The notes: generated by a model from the letters alone, not told the origin. Shown: positions 27,963 through 37,631, counted from the stretch's first letter. The stretch is DNA of 64,000 nt from Saprospiraceae bacterium (GCA_016710265.1 JADJJL010000003.1:784501-848500), one strand, 5' to 3'. Numbers and translations are program-made.

Positions 27963-29381
27963 TTAGCATTCCACAATATTCACCGGAATATGCAATGCAA
28001 GTCCTCCATCAGCGGTTTCTTTGTATTTGTGGTTCATGTCAAAAGCAGTTTCTTTCATCGTCTTAATGACCGCATCGAGTGAAACCAAAGCTTTAGTAGG
28101 GTCAGATTCCATTGCAATTTGTGCAGCAGTGACTGCTTTGATAGCCCCCATGGTATTTCTTTCAATACAGGGTACCTGCACCAAACCTCCGATAGGATCG
28201 CAAGTCATGCCCAGATGATGTTCCATGGCTATTTCTGCGGCCATCATGCATTGTTCGAAACTTCCTCCCATCACTTCTGTCAAACCAGCTGCTGCCATGG
28301 CTGAAGAAACACCAATCTCTGCCTGACAACCACCCATTGCGGCTGAAATAGTAGCCCCTTTTTTAAATAAGCTACCTATTTCTCCCGCTGTCAATAAGAA
28401 TCGCACAATATCTTCGTCACCTTTGTTTTGGTTAAAGCAAATATGGTACATCAATACTGCAGGTATAACACCAGCCGCACCATTGGTAGGTGCAGTCACA
28501 ATTCTCCCAAACGAAGCGTTTTCTTCATTGACCGCAAGAGCAAAACAACTGAGCCAATTTAAAGTGCTTTTAAAATCGGTAGGATTGGTTTGAATTTTTT
28601 GAATGAACAAATCCGGATTGGCAGGCATGCCATCCTTGAGAAGATTATCTGCCAATTTCTTAGCTCTTCTCTGCACTTTTAATCCGCCTGGGAGTTCGCC
28701 GGATTTAAGACAAGATTGATAAATACAATCTTTCATGACCTTCCATATTTTTAAAATTCCAGCATAGATTTGATCTTTGTTTTGTAAGGATAATTCATTT
28801 TGCAAAACCAGTTGGGCAATGGAAATTTGCATTGAATTGCACCATTTTCTAATATCTTCTGCTGTATCAATAGGATAGGGCATATGTCTCACTTCTTCAA
28901 ATTCTTTATTACCTTCTTTGATAATAAAGCCTCCACCTATAGAATAATAAGTTTCGCTGATTGAATTTTCATCGACTAAGAAAGCGCGAATCGTCATTCC
29001 GTTGGCATGTGCCGGAAGACTTTGATCTTTGTGAAAGAGTATATCTGTCTCTGGATTAAATGAAATGTTTTTTGAATTAGCGAGGTTGAGCTGATGTGAA
29101 TTTTGAACTTCTGTATATATTTTTTGTACCCAATCTACCGGAATAGATTCAGGATGATGGCCAGCAAGTCCCAAAATCACTGCTAAATCCGTTCCATGCC
29201 CCATACCTGTTTTGGCCAATGATCCAAATAATTCTACTTGAATTTTTTCAACACGATCGATTAAGTTTTGATGTTGGAGTGAATTTATAAAATCCAATGC
29301 AGCTTTCCAAGGTCCCATGGTATGAGAACTAGAAGGTCCAATACCTATTTTAAAAATATCAAAAACACTTATTCTTTCCAT
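27963..29381 (-). CDS. sdaA: L-serine ammonia-lyase (iron-sulfur type, single chain)
   Basis: 472 residues with the beta domain first (SVFDIFKIGIGPSSSHTMGPW, the SSSHT phosphate-like loop) and the alpha domain after it. APTNGAAGVIPAVL and AAMGGCQAEIGVSSAMAAAG are alpha-domain signatures. Cysteines in MGGCQAE, HLGMTCDPIGG and VQVPCIERN are positioned as the [4Fe-4S] ligands. The enzyme converts L-serine to pyruvate and ammonia. It is transcribed alone; the lipoprotein gene upstream on the same strand ends in a terminator. Confidence 0.95.
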   Translation of the reverse strand: MERISVFDIFKIGIGPSSSHTMGPWKAALDFINSLQHQNLIDRVEKIQVELFGSLAKTGMGHGTDLAVILGLAGHHPESIPVDWVQKIYTEVQNSHQLNLANSKNISFNPETDILFHKDQSLPAHANGMTIRAFLVDENSISETYYSIGGGFIIKEGNKEFEEVRHMPYPIDTAEDIRKWCNSMQISIAQLVLQNELSLQNKDQIYAGILKIWKVMKDCIYQSCLKSGELPGGLKVQRRAKKLADNLLKDGMPANPDLFIQKIQTNPTDFKSTLNWLSCFALAVNEENASFGRIVTAPTNGAAGVIPAVLMYHICFNQNKGDEDIVRFLLTAGEIGSLFKKGATISAAMGGCQAEIGVSSAMAAAGLTEVMGGSFEQCMMAAEIAMEHHLGMTCDPIGGLVQVPCIERNTMGAIKAVTAAQIAMESDPTKALVSLDAVIKTMKETAFDMNHKYKETADGGLALHIPVNIVEC

Positions 29382-29442
29382 GTAATCATTTAGTAAATCA
29401 AGTGCAAAGCTAAATAGCTCAAGCTAAATATTGTAAAAATAA

Positions 29443-29472
29443 AAAAGCCAGAAGATTGCTCCTCTGGCTTTT
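29443..29472 (-). terminator. intrinsic terminator of the repeat-lipoprotein gene
   Basis: AAAAGCCAGA (29443-29452) and TCTGGCTTTT (29463-29472) pair perfectly with a 10-base loop. On the minus strand the stem is followed by a T-run, ending the transcript of the gene that stops at 29500. Confidence 0.85.
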
Positions 29473-29499
29473 ATTCTGATTAATATTGATTAATTCTTA

Positions 29500-30408
29500 T
29501 TAGCGCATTTTACATTTTTCCTGAAGGCGTTTAAGTTCTTCAGCATTGTTCACTGTGATAATTTCACCAGTAGCAATCAATTTTACTTGGTAAGGATATT
29601 GAATTGAAGTTCTGTTAGCAGCTGTAGGTCTTGCATGCATCAGCTTGTTCAATTCTTCAATATTGTTTACAATGACTACATCACCATTTGACAATATTAC
29701 ATTTAATGGAAATTGTAATTCAAAGCAAGGTCTAGGTTTTGGATCGACCGGTTTGCGACCTGATTTACACAATTCCTGAAGTCTTTTAAAATCATCCTCA
29801 TTAGAAATGGTTAATACATCACCGTTTCTCAAAGTCACATTGTATGGAAAACTAAGCTTAGGTCTTTCTGTATTACCCGCAGCAATCCATCTTTTCATAA
29901 AAGCCTCATGTGCTTCTTTGGATTCAATGGTGATTGTACTTCCATCATTCAATGTAAAAGTCACAGGGTAACTTAAAGTATAACAAAGATGGTTTTCTGG
30001 ATTCGGATTTACTCTGGTGCGGCAAGCTTTCAAAATTCTATCCAATGCTGCTTGATTTTCTACTGTTACTTGAGTTCCATTTCTAAGAATGACATCATAA
30101 GGATAGAGAATGTGTGGTCTTGGGGCTCTAGGACTGGTTGCAGCTTTGCGCATAATTTTGTCAAGTTCTTCTTGACTACCCACTCTAACAACGGTACCAT
30201 CTGGTAATTTTACACCAATTGGGAAGACCAATTTGTAACAAGGACCTTGCGCTTCATCTGGATCAAGTAAAGCAGTTGTTAATAAATCATTTTCACTAGA
30301 CGATAATGCATCATTTGATAAAGATGTTTCGTCTTTCTGACAAGACCAAAGTCCTGCGAACAATAATCCTATGCTGAGGATTGATAAAAAATTTCTTACT
30401 GAATTCAT
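29500..30408 (-). CDS. lipoprotein made of six YP.V.L.nG..v.v..eeel repeats in three cysteine-bounded modules
   Basis: 302 residues. The signal peptide ends in LWSC (C23), predicting a lipid anchor. The mature part consists of six repeats of about 31 residues (near 57-86, 99-129, 142-173, 184-214, 228-257 and 268-299), each reading roughly [FY]P-x-V-x-L-x-x-G-x-x-V-x-V-x-x-x-x-E-L. They pair into three modules of 72-73 residues, each starting and ending with cysteine (C57/C129, C142/C214, C228/C299), so one disulfide per module is likely. The family is not one I can name. The gene is divergent from an ECF sigma factor gene and may be its target or share its control region. Confidence 0.75.
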   Translation of the reverse strand: MNSVRNFLSILSIGLLFAGLWSCQKDETSLSNDALSSSENDLLTTALLDPDEAQGPCYKLVFPIGVKLPDGTVVRVGSQEELDKIMRKAATSPRAPRPHILYPYDVILRNGTQVTVENQAALDRILKACRTRVNPNPENHLCYTLSYPVTFTLNDGSTITIESKEAHEAFMKRWIAAGNTERPKLSFPYNVTLRNGDVLTISNEDDFKRLQELCKSGRKPVDPKPRPCFELQFPLNVILSNGDVVIVNNIEELNKLMHARPTAANRTSIQYPYQVKLIATGEIITVNNAEELKRLQEKCKMR

Positions 30409-30535
30409 AAAATTACGTTTTACTGATTAATAATAATGTTAGATACAATGGGATAAAGGAAGGAATATAAAAAATGTACTTGCCCGTGATAAAAAAAAAT
30501 TCAAATTAGTATAAAAATAACCATTTTTGTGACTT

Positions 30536-31123
30536 GTGAAAAATGAAATAAATAGTTGGAATGAACTGAGAGAAGGCCATTCATCGGCACTTAGAGACAT
30601 ATACAATCAATTTTACAAACCCATGATGAATTATGGTTTGAGATTAACACCAAATAATGATTTGGTCCAAGATTGTATTCATGATTTATTTGCAGATTTA
30701 TGGCGACTAAGAAGTGGACTTGGTGAAACGGATAGTGTTAGAAATTATCTTATAGGATCTCTTAGGAGAAGAATTTTAAAAAGTATCCAAGACAAATCGA
30801 ATAAGCACTCTGAACTTTCAGAACAATATGATAGGGAAGATGAGGATTCCAATTTTGAAATTTCATTAATACAAGACGAAACCAATCTAGAACTTAGTTT
30901 AAAGTTGCAAGCAGCCATTGGCACTCTATCCAAACGTCAACAAGAAGCCATTTATTTGAAATATTCTGAAGGGCTTGATTATGAGCAGATTTGCGAAACG
31001 ATGGGACTTCAATACCAATCCGTTCGTAACCTAATTTCAACGGGAATATTGAGGATCAAGGAAAATTTGCTCATTTTATTGTTTATTGTTGATAACTTTT
31101 TGAGTACATTTTTAAAATATTGA
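30536..31123 (+). CDS. ECF-type RNA polymerase sigma factor
   Basis: 195 residues, with sigma region 2 (LRDIYNQFYKPMMNYGLRLTPNNDLVQDCIHDLFADLW) and region 4 (LSKRQQEAIYLKYSEGLDYEQICETMGLQYQSVRNLI). The start is GTG at 30536; an ATG six bases on is out of frame. The C-terminus carries a hydrophobic tail (LLILLFIVDNFLSTFL) beyond region 4, common in FecI-like sigma factors of Bacteroidota. It is followed by a FecR-type anti-sigma gene and a TonB receptor gene, which implies cell-surface signalling triggered by ligand uptake. Confidence 0.9.
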   Translation: MKNEINSWNELREGHSSALRDIYNQFYKPMMNYGLRLTPNNDLVQDCIHDLFADLWRLRSGLGETDSVRNYLIGSLRRRILKSIQDKSNKHSELSEQYDREDEDSNFEISLIQDETNLELSLKLQAAIGTLSKRQQEAIYLKYSEGLDYEQICETMGLQYQSVRNLISTGILRIKENLLILLFIVDNFLSTFLKY

Positions 31124-31147
31124 GCTTTAACTAGCTAAGAAACCATC

Positions 31148-32131
31148 ATGAACAAGGATTATTCAAAATACAATTGGCAAAATTTAGTAGAGGACCAACA
31201 ATTTTTAGATTGGCTCCAAAACGATGTAAAGCCAATGCATCCAAATTGGATGGAATTATTTCAGCAGTATCCTGAGCTTAAAATCCAAGCAGACCAGGCC
31301 ATTGAGTTTCTTAATCAGTTAAAATTTAAAGACCTCGCTCTTAACACCAAGGCTCAAACTATGCTTTGGGAAAGAATTGAGTCTTCTATTCAAATAGGCG
31401 AAAAAACCAATAAATTTAAACTTTTTGGCAATTATATATGGCCCTATGTGGCAGCTGCATCTATTTTATTGGTTATTTTATTTAAATCTGTTCTTTTTCC
31501 TACGGGAAATGTAGATTTGAAAACTGATTTTGCACAAAAACTAGAAAAATCGCTACCCGATGGCTCCAAAATAGAAATGAATGCAGGAAGTACTTTGAGT
31601 TATGATGAATCAACATTTAAAGAAAAACGATTATTAAAACTTGATGGAGAAGCTTATTTCTCCGTTCAAAAGGGCTCTGATTTTAGTGTTAATACAACTT
31701 CAGGTACCGTTAAAGTTTTGGGTACAGAATTTAATGTTTTTGATAGAGAGGGAAGGATGGAAGTGCATTGTTACTCCGGTCGGGTTTTGGTGCAGTTTAA
31801 TAATTCTAAAGAAACATATATACTTCAAGCCGGTGAAAAAGTAAATAACTTTAACACTGAAACCACGAAACAAGAGTTTAGTACTTTGGAATTAAAAATG
31901 TGGAAGGATGGATTTATTTATTATGAAAATGCGGATTTGACTGATGTGCTTCAGGAATTTAAAAGACAATATGATTTAAAAGATATAAATTTGTCTCAGG
32001 AATTGGGAAAATTGAAATATACCGGCTTTTTTAAAACCAATCAAAGGGAGGAAGCAATACAATCGATCAGTTTACCGATGCAATTAAATTTTGAGATTAA
32101 AGAAGGCATTTTGACTGTAACTAAGAAGTAA
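31148..32131 (+). CDS. FecR-type anti-sigma factor
   Basis: 327 residues: a cytoplasmic N-terminal segment of about 95 residues, one membrane helix (about 97-116, WPYVAAASILLVILFKSVLF), and the FecR periplasmic domain (LEKSLPDGSKIEMNAGSTLSYDE, KVLGTEFNVFDREGRMEVHCYSGRVLV). The DUF4974-type C-terminal region (LTDVLQEFKRQYDLKDINL) is typical of Bacteroidota. It should hold the adjacent sigma factor until the TonB receptor next door signals. It starts 24 bases after the sigma gene and abuts the receptor gene. Confidence 0.9.
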   Translation: MNKDYSKYNWQNLVEDQQFLDWLQNDVKPMHPNWMELFQQYPELKIQADQAIEFLNQLKFKDLALNTKAQTMLWERIESSIQIGEKTNKFKLFGNYIWPYVAAASILLVILFKSVLFPTGNVDLKTDFAQKLEKSLPDGSKIEMNAGSTLSYDESTFKEKRLLKLDGEAYFSVQKGSDFSVNTTSGTVKVLGTEFNVFDREGRMEVHCYSGRVLVQFNNSKETYILQAGEKVNNFNTETTKQEFSTLELKMWKDGFIYYENADLTDVLQEFKRQYDLKDINLSQELGKLKYTGFFKTNQREEAIQSISLPMQLNFEIKEGILTVTKK

Positions 32132-34807
32132 ATGAAATGGGACATAGCTATTCGTACCAGCTTATGCTTGGTATTTAATTTAATTAGCTATTCATTTTTT
32201 GGCCAGCAGTCTATTGATTCAGTATCTCTGCAGAGCTTATTTTTAAAAGCGGAATCGCAATACAAAGTACATTTTGCCTATGACCCTGCATTGACCAATA
32301 AGAAACTTGCACCCTTATCTTTGTTACAAAAAGATTTGCCGGAATTCATTAATTCACTTAATGAGAGTAGCTTCATTCAATTTTTAAAACAGGATGAAAA
32401 ACATTATTTGGTATTAATGAAGACTGATTTACAATCAAGTCAAGTATCCCTTACTTCCCAAAAAAAATTAATACAAGTTAATCAATCCGGATTTGTTTTT
32501 GATGCACTCAGCTCAGAATCACTGATCGGTGTAAGTGTTATTCTAATGCCCGACAGAATCCTTTTTAGTACGGATGAAAAGGGGCGATTTGAAATCAAAC
32601 ATCAAAGTTTATTCCAAAATCATTGGTTAGAAATCAGATATTTGGGCTACTATCCACAAAAGATTGATTGGCCTGTAATAAATAAGACATTTGAAATTAA
32701 ATTGAGTCCTCAAATCGAAATGTTGGAAATGGTTACAATATCAGCATTAAAAAGTGAATTGAGCAAAGACCCAAACTTTGATTTTTCCAGTGGGTATCTT
32801 TTGACCAAAATTGGATCAAATCCAGCGTCGGTCTTTAGGGATCCATTCAGAAGTATACAACAATTGAGTGGTCTGAATGGAGCGAATGATTTAAGTTCAG
32901 GTTTACAAGTCCGAGGTGGAAACACAGAAGAAAATCTGATATTACTAGATGATTTGACACTTTATTCAGTCGATCATTTTTTTGGAGTCTTTAGCAATAT
33001 TAATCCATTTATGTTGGATAGTGTAGAAATTTACAAAAGTTATTTTCCTTCGACATTTGGTGGTAGAGCTTCTTCATTGATTAAGATGAAGACAGCCGTT
33101 TTTCCTAAGAAACTGATGATTAAGGCTGAGATTGGATTATTGAATTCTAATCTTTATTTACAAGTTCCAATATGGCAAAATAAAATAGATTTTATGTTTG
33201 CGGGAAGAACGTCAACAACCAATTTGGGTGATTCTGATGCATTTGCAAATTTATTGCACACTGCTAATGCTAGTGCACTGAACATATCGAGGGATCAAAA
33301 GAGGTTTGTACCTGCAAATCCTGAATTTAAATTTAATGATGTCTATCTACGAATGAATCTTAGACCCTTAAATGGATGGACCATAAGTACTTCATATTTT
33401 AGATCTTTTGATAAGCTCATCACCAATTATCAAAATACCAGCAGTTATCCGAATTTAAGAGTTGTTGAAAATTTCAATGATACGGCATCATGGATCAATA
33501 GCGGAATTTCGATTTCTTCGAAAATGCAATGGTCTAAAAACTTTCACAGTACGATGGCATGGTCAAATTCTAATTTGAATGATCAACAAAAAATACTTGG
33601 TGTTATTACCACTATACGAACAGATACACCAAGAACGAGAACCATTCAAGATTTGACTTTATTTAATAATCTTATGAATGTGTATCAATTTCGTTTTGAC
33701 CATCATTTGAAATTAAATAAAAGCAGTCATCAACTTGGATTTGAGTGGAATCATTATGACAGCACAGTTTTTAGAAATGTGATCAACAGAGATGTTGTAT
33801 TTTTTTTAAAATTGAAAAATGGAGATGACTTTAATCTATATTACCAGGGAGAATTTCAGTTTTTTAATAAAATAGTTTTTCACCCCGGATTAAGAATCGG
33901 TGGATATGAAAGAAGATCAACTCTGGATGTTTCTCCCAGAATGCATCTTCAATATTCATGGACAAAAAATTTTAGAACCTCAATAAGATGGGGAAAATAT
34001 TATCAATATTTGAGGCAGGTAGATTTTGAGGATCGATTTGGAAGGCCATTTTCAATTTGGATGCAATCGGATGAACGAATGTTTAATACATTGATTAGTG
34101 ATCAATGGGAATTACAGAATATTTTCAGCATTTTTCAGTGGCAATTTAATTTTGAATTGTACTTTAAGAAGCTCAATGGAATTGCCGAGCAAGTTTATGG
34201 TATCCCGTTAACCATCCAAGACCCAACAGTTAGTCAACCACCATTGCCTCGTACGGTTATTTTTAACGGGACAGGACAGTCGTATGGTATTGATTTGTCG
34301 ATTTACAGATCGTATAAATATTATCAATTGGATGCATCGTGGTCATGGATTAATTCCACCGTTCAGTTTAGTCAAATTAACCAAGGGAATGCATATACCC
34401 AGGCCTTGGTCAGGCCACATCAATTTAAGTTATCTCAAACTTTTAAATATAGAAATTGGAGTCTACACATTTATGGAATTTACGGAAGTCCTCAGCCCTA
34501 TGTAGATTTATTGTTGGTTGGTGACCGAGAGCGGAATGTGAGGTCTATTAAAGAAGTTCAGCAAATTTTGCCGGAATATGTTAGAATTGATTTAGATTTA
34601 AGTTATAAGTACCGAATGAATAAATCCTGTATTACGGCAGGAATTGGCATTTTAAATTTAGAAGATCGAAACAATGTAAAATACATTCAATATGTTTTTC
34701 GTGTTCCTGTTCAGGTTTCCAACAGACCGAATCAAACACAGATTGCGGGTTCTGAAGTAACATTATTGCGAAGGACTTTAAATCTTTATATCAATTATGA
34801 GTTTTAA
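32132..34807 (+). CDS. TonB-dependent outer-membrane receptor (FecA-like signalling type)
   Basis: 891 residues. After a signal peptide ending near FFGQ there is an STN-like segment (about 25-95, SLFLKAESQYKVHFAYDP), then a carboxypeptidase-regulatory-like domain (about 113-190). The plug domain contains LQVRGGNTEENLILLDDLTLY and GGRASSLIKMKT. The rest is a 22-strand-type barrel ending in aromatic LNLYINYEF. No SusD partner gene follows, so it is unlikely to be a SusCD glycan importer. The N-terminal STN segment and the sigma/FecR neighbours indicate a receptor that signals ligand binding to the ECF sigma factor. The ligand cannot be inferred. Confidence 0.9.
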   Translation: MKWDIAIRTSLCLVFNLISYSFFGQQSIDSVSLQSLFLKAESQYKVHFAYDPALTNKKLAPLSLLQKDLPEFINSLNESSFIQFLKQDEKHYLVLMKTDLQSSQVSLTSQKKLIQVNQSGFVFDALSSESLIGVSVILMPDRILFSTDEKGRFEIKHQSLFQNHWLEIRYLGYYPQKIDWPVINKTFEIKLSPQIEMLEMVTISALKSELSKDPNFDFSSGYLLTKIGSNPASVFRDPFRSIQQLSGLNGANDLSSGLQVRGGNTEENLILLDDLTLYSVDHFFGVFSNINPFMLDSVEIYKSYFPSTFGGRASSLIKMKTAVFPKKLMIKAEIGLLNSNLYLQVPIWQNKIDFMFAGRTSTTNLGDSDAFANLLHTANASALNISRDQKRFVPANPEFKFNDVYLRMNLRPLNGWTISTSYFRSFDKLITNYQNTSSYPNLRVVENFNDTASWINSGISISSKMQWSKNFHSTMAWSNSNLNDQQKILGVITTIRTDTPRTRTIQDLTLFNNLMNVYQFRFDHHLKLNKSSHQLGFEWNHYDSTVFRNVINRDVVFFLKLKNGDDFNLYYQGEFQFFNKIVFHPGLRIGGYERRSTLDVSPRMHLQYSWTKNFRTSIRWGKYYQYLRQVDFEDRFGRPFSIWMQSDERMFNTLISDQWELQNIFSIFQWQFNFELYFKKLNGIAEQVYGIPLTIQDPTVSQPPLPRTVIFNGTGQSYGIDLSIYRSYKYYQLDASWSWINSTVQFSQINQGNAYTQALVRPHQFKLSQTFKYRNWSLHIYGIYGSPQPYVDLLLVGDRERNVRSIKEVQQILPEYVRIDLDLSYKYRMNKSCITAGIGILNLEDRNNVKYIQYVFRVPVQVSNRPNQTQIAGSEVTLLRRTLNLYINYEF

Positions 34808-35307
34808 TTTCAAATGAACTACATAATTTAAACATTGGGAAAATCTAAAAATCTCTATTACAAATTTGTCAAAATTTGCGTTTTTTAATGACATTCATAG
34901 AAGTTAATTTCCGCCAAGAAGTGATGAATTCTGGTTTTCTATATTAGCAAGTTATACTAATTGTATTTATAAATTAGTCCAATAAAATTTATATTTATCT
35001 ACTTCCTTTTGTCCTACTTTTTGTCGCACGACTGAACGATCTAAGCTAAAGCTTAGTAGAGTGTGAAGCCATGGTGCAAAGCAAATGCGCCGGCCTAGGC
35101 GCATTGGCTGAACCGCAATGCAAACCAATGCGGCAGGTAATAAATTAATTGAACTAAGCGAGTTAGTGATTGAACCGAGCTGATAACCTCGTCAAGCTAG
35201 CTTGGGAACGTCGGCAGTAAGTAGTATATCAATTAATATTTTACTTAACCAAACATATCGATTCTTACTTTCTTTTGACCGCAAAAGAAAGTAAGCAAAG
35301 AAAACTC

Positions 35308-35424
35308 GTCACAAAAAAAGGCGATCACGCCGTTGGCGTGACCAGGTTTTCCGAGCGGGCGTCCCCAAGAGTACTTGGGGACTGGATTTCCCGCTCTCCA
35401 AACCTTTCGCTGGTTTTTTGTGAC
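35308..35424. repeat. branched (cloverleaf-like) palindrome
   Basis: The outer stem GTCACAAAAAA (35308-35318) pairs with TTTTTTGTGAC (35414-35424). Inside lie a hairpin TCACGCC/GGCGTGA (35325-35331 with 35335-35341) and a second arm GAGCGGG/CCCGCTC (35353-35359 with 35390-35396). That arm is capped by GTCCCCAAG/CTTGGGGAC (35361-35369 with 35374-35382). All four stems are perfect, giving a closed three-way junction in single-stranded DNA or RNA. Confidence 0.8.
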
Positions 35425-35502
35425 AATCCAAAATATATAATATATTTAAGGAATTCAAATAATCCGGTTGCTAGAATTTTGATGCAACAAGTCAATTCAG
35501 CG

Positions 35503-35592
35503 CGGGGGGGGGGGGGGTTTCGGGGGGGGGGGGGGGGCCTCCTCTTTTGCGGGGCGCCGGGGGGGGGTTGTGGGGCGGGGGGGGCGGCGCGC
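35503..35592. other. poly-G rich stretch, probable sequencing artefact
   Basis: About 90 bases of nearly pure G with runs above ten, inside repeat cluster A. Such G-runs are a known product of two-colour sequencing chemistry when signal is lost. The true sequence and length here should be regarded as unknown. Confidence 0.6.
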
Positions 35593-35976
35593 GGAGTTTA
35601 TAACGCTTAGGCGTCGCTCCGCATTTTCATGCTTCGACAAGCTCAGCACAAGCATTTCCACATTTTCTAATTATATTCTGCCGCTGGATATATATAAATA
35701 GACTAAGACCTTGAAATGAGAATTGGACTCAATTATATTTCCAAGTGGTATTATATGAAACTTTAAGAAAATCCTCAAGACTAGCAGTCAGCTATTGTCC
35801 AAGAAGCCCCTATATATTCGAAATAGCAGAAAGAATGAAACTTTCTTTAAACAATTATAACAATATGATAATCAGTTTATTGAATAATTGAAAAATTAAT
35901 AAACGCCATTAATGTTTTTTAGCTATTGTCTATTTGGCTCAGTTGATTTACTTTTGTCTTCTATTATTCTAAAAGG

Positions 35977-36762
35977 ATGAGAAACGACGAAATTGATTAC
36001 AAACTGTTTGGCGAAGAGCTACAATACGTTCAAATTGAATTAGATCCGGGAGAAACTACGGTTGCTGAGAGCGGAGCTTTTTTGATGATGGAGGATGGAA
36101 TTAGAATGGCCACCGTCTTTGGAGATGGTAGCGGAGCTACTCAAGGAGGTTTTTTTGGAAAGGTGATGAATGCTGGAAAAAGGCTACTCACAGGTGAAAG
36201 TTTGTTTATGACGACTTTTACCAATGAAGGCAATGTCAAAGCACATGTCAGCTTTGCTGCGCCTTATACCGGTAAAATAATTCCACTTTCTTTGAGCCAG
36301 TACAACGGGAAAATTATTGCGCAAAAGGATTCGTTTTTATGTGCAGCCCGTGGTGTATCCATTGGAATTGAACTACAGAAAAGACTTGGCACCGGAATTT
36401 TTGGCGGTGAAGGATTCATTATGCAAAAGTTGGAAGGAGATGGTTTGGTATTTGTGCATGCCGGAGGATATGTTACCAAAAAGGAATTGGGCATCGGTGA
36501 AATATTGAGGATTGATACAGGATGCGTAGTGGCTTATACCAGCCAAATAGATTTTGATATAGAATTTATCAAGGGGGTTAAAAACTGGATGTTTGGCGGT
36601 GAAGGATTGTTTTATGCCCTTTTAAGAGGACCGGGTACCGTTTGGATCCAATCTTTACCTATCAGCCGATTAGCAGGAAAAATCATGCAATATGGAGGTG
36701 GAAGACGGAGAGAAGAGGGAAGTATTTTAGGAGGATTGGGAAATATTTTGGATGGAGAATAA
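35977..36762 (+). CDS. AIM24/TIGR00266 family protein
   Basis: 261 residues forming the double-psi-like beta fold of the TIGR00266/AIM24 family. It begins DYKLFGEELQYVQIELDPGETTVAESGAF; glycine-rich GGFFGKVMNAGKRLLTGESLFMTTF and GGEGLFYALLRGPGTVWIQSLP are family markers. No signal peptide or membrane helix is seen. The biochemical role of bacterial members is unknown; the yeast relative is a mitochondrial inner-membrane organiser. It follows repeat cluster A and seems to be transcribed alone. Confidence 0.85.
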   Translation: MRNDEIDYKLFGEELQYVQIELDPGETTVAESGAFLMMEDGIRMATVFGDGSGATQGGFFGKVMNAGKRLLTGESLFMTTFTNEGNVKAHVSFAAPYTGKIIPLSLSQYNGKIIAQKDSFLCAARGVSIGIELQKRLGTGIFGGEGFIMQKLEGDGLVFVHAGGYVTKKELGIGEILRIDTGCVVAYTSQIDFDIEFIKGVKNWMFGGEGLFYALLRGPGTVWIQSLPISRLAGKIMQYGGGRRREEGSILGGLGNILDGE

Positions 36763-36869
36763 ACCATATAATCCATTATAATATTGATTTTTATTATCTT
36801 AAAATGTTTTTATTAAAATTGAGAAATCATAATATTAAATAGCTTTAATCATTAAAAATAAAATCTAAA

Positions 36870-37613
36870 ATGAAAAAAATTTTATTACTTTTTGTTTTTT
36901 TACTTTTACTTTCCAACACCTATTCTCAAAAAATTTATGCTTGGTGGGATGTTGGTCTTAAAACTTCATACGGCTTGACAGGTCTCATTAATACTAAATT
37001 GTTTGATGACAAAATATATGAGCATAATCTTAGTGCCGGATACGGAATTGGTGGAAAATTTGGATTCTATTTTGGATTATTTAATGGAATCACTGTAGAT
37101 TTTATGTTGTCTGGCAACAAACAAAAATTTGATTATACCTTTGACAACACACAAGGATATATACATTCTTTAAAATGGAATAATTACGATTTGGCCGTGC
37201 TGTATCGTATGCAAAAAGATGGTGTGTATCTAGAGTTGGGACCTCAAATTTCGTTTTTGAGAAAAGTAACCAATGAAGATTCCAGACCTGGAAGTATCAA
37301 TGGAGATGTTAGTTCAAATTTTACCGACAAGTATTTTTCCGGAATATTTGGTGTGGGTGGATATATATTAAATTATGAAACCTTCACATTAATGGCCGGA
37401 TTTAGATTGGGATACGGATTTACAGACTTAGTAAATGCAACAGGAAAGGAAAATAATTTCCCTACTCCTAGCCAACAAGATAGAACCCGTGCTAGCTCTG
37501 ATGTAAGTACCAACCCAGCATTTGTTCAAATAGTATTGGAAGCAAATCTTGCGTTGGGATATTATGGACGTACCTCATGCAGTAAGAGAGCCAGTATATT
37601 TAGTTTTGATTAA
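36870..37613 (+). CDS. outer-membrane beta-barrel protein
   Basis: 247 residues with a signal peptide (MKKILLLFVFLLLLSNTYSQ) and alternating beta strands rich in glycine and aromatics (GGKFGFYFGLFNGITVDFML, GVYLELGPQISFL, FTLMAGFRLGYGF), as in small PorT/OmpW-like barrels of Bacteroidota. The protein ends in SIFSFD, without a standard terminal phenylalanine signal. Function is unknown. A bidirectional terminator follows. Confidence 0.75.
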   Translation: MKKILLLFVFLLLLSNTYSQKIYAWWDVGLKTSYGLTGLINTKLFDDKIYEHNLSAGYGIGGKFGFYFGLFNGITVDFMLSGNKQKFDYTFDNTQGYIHSLKWNNYDLAVLYRMQKDGVYLELGPQISFLRKVTNEDSRPGSINGDVSSNFTDKYFSGIFGVGGYILNYETFTLMAGFRLGYGFTDLVNATGKENNFPTPSQQDRTRASSDVSTNPAFVQIVLEANLALGYYGRTSCSKRASIFSFD

Positions 37614-37631
37614 ATATTAAAATTAGCAGAT

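Larger units (their letters stand above)
34953..35760. repeat. intergenic repeat cluster A
   Basis: Modules shared with clusters B and C occur in the same order: an ACTAATT…AATTAGT element, GTCCTACTTTTTGTCGCA, short hairpins with variable arms (CTAAGCT/AGCTTAG at 35041-35056, AATGCGCC/GGCGCATT at 35084-35105), the 14-bp palindrome CTTACTTTCTTTTG/CAAAAGAAAGTAAG (35264-35295), and a branched GC-rich palindrome. An AT-rich end module (AGACTAAGACCTTGAAATGA at about 35700) is shared with cluster B. No credible gene lies in 34808-35976; frames across it are by-products of the repeats. Confidence 0.8.

Noticed and set aside
32132..34807. SusC-type glycan importer
   Set aside because: No SusD gene or glycan enzymes are adjacent, and the STN-like N-terminus with sigma/FecR neighbours fits a signalling receptor.
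35275..35610. Open frame of 111 codons in repeat cluster A
   Set aside because: It runs through the palindromes and the poly-G stretch, has no protein-like composition and is explained by the repeat sequence.
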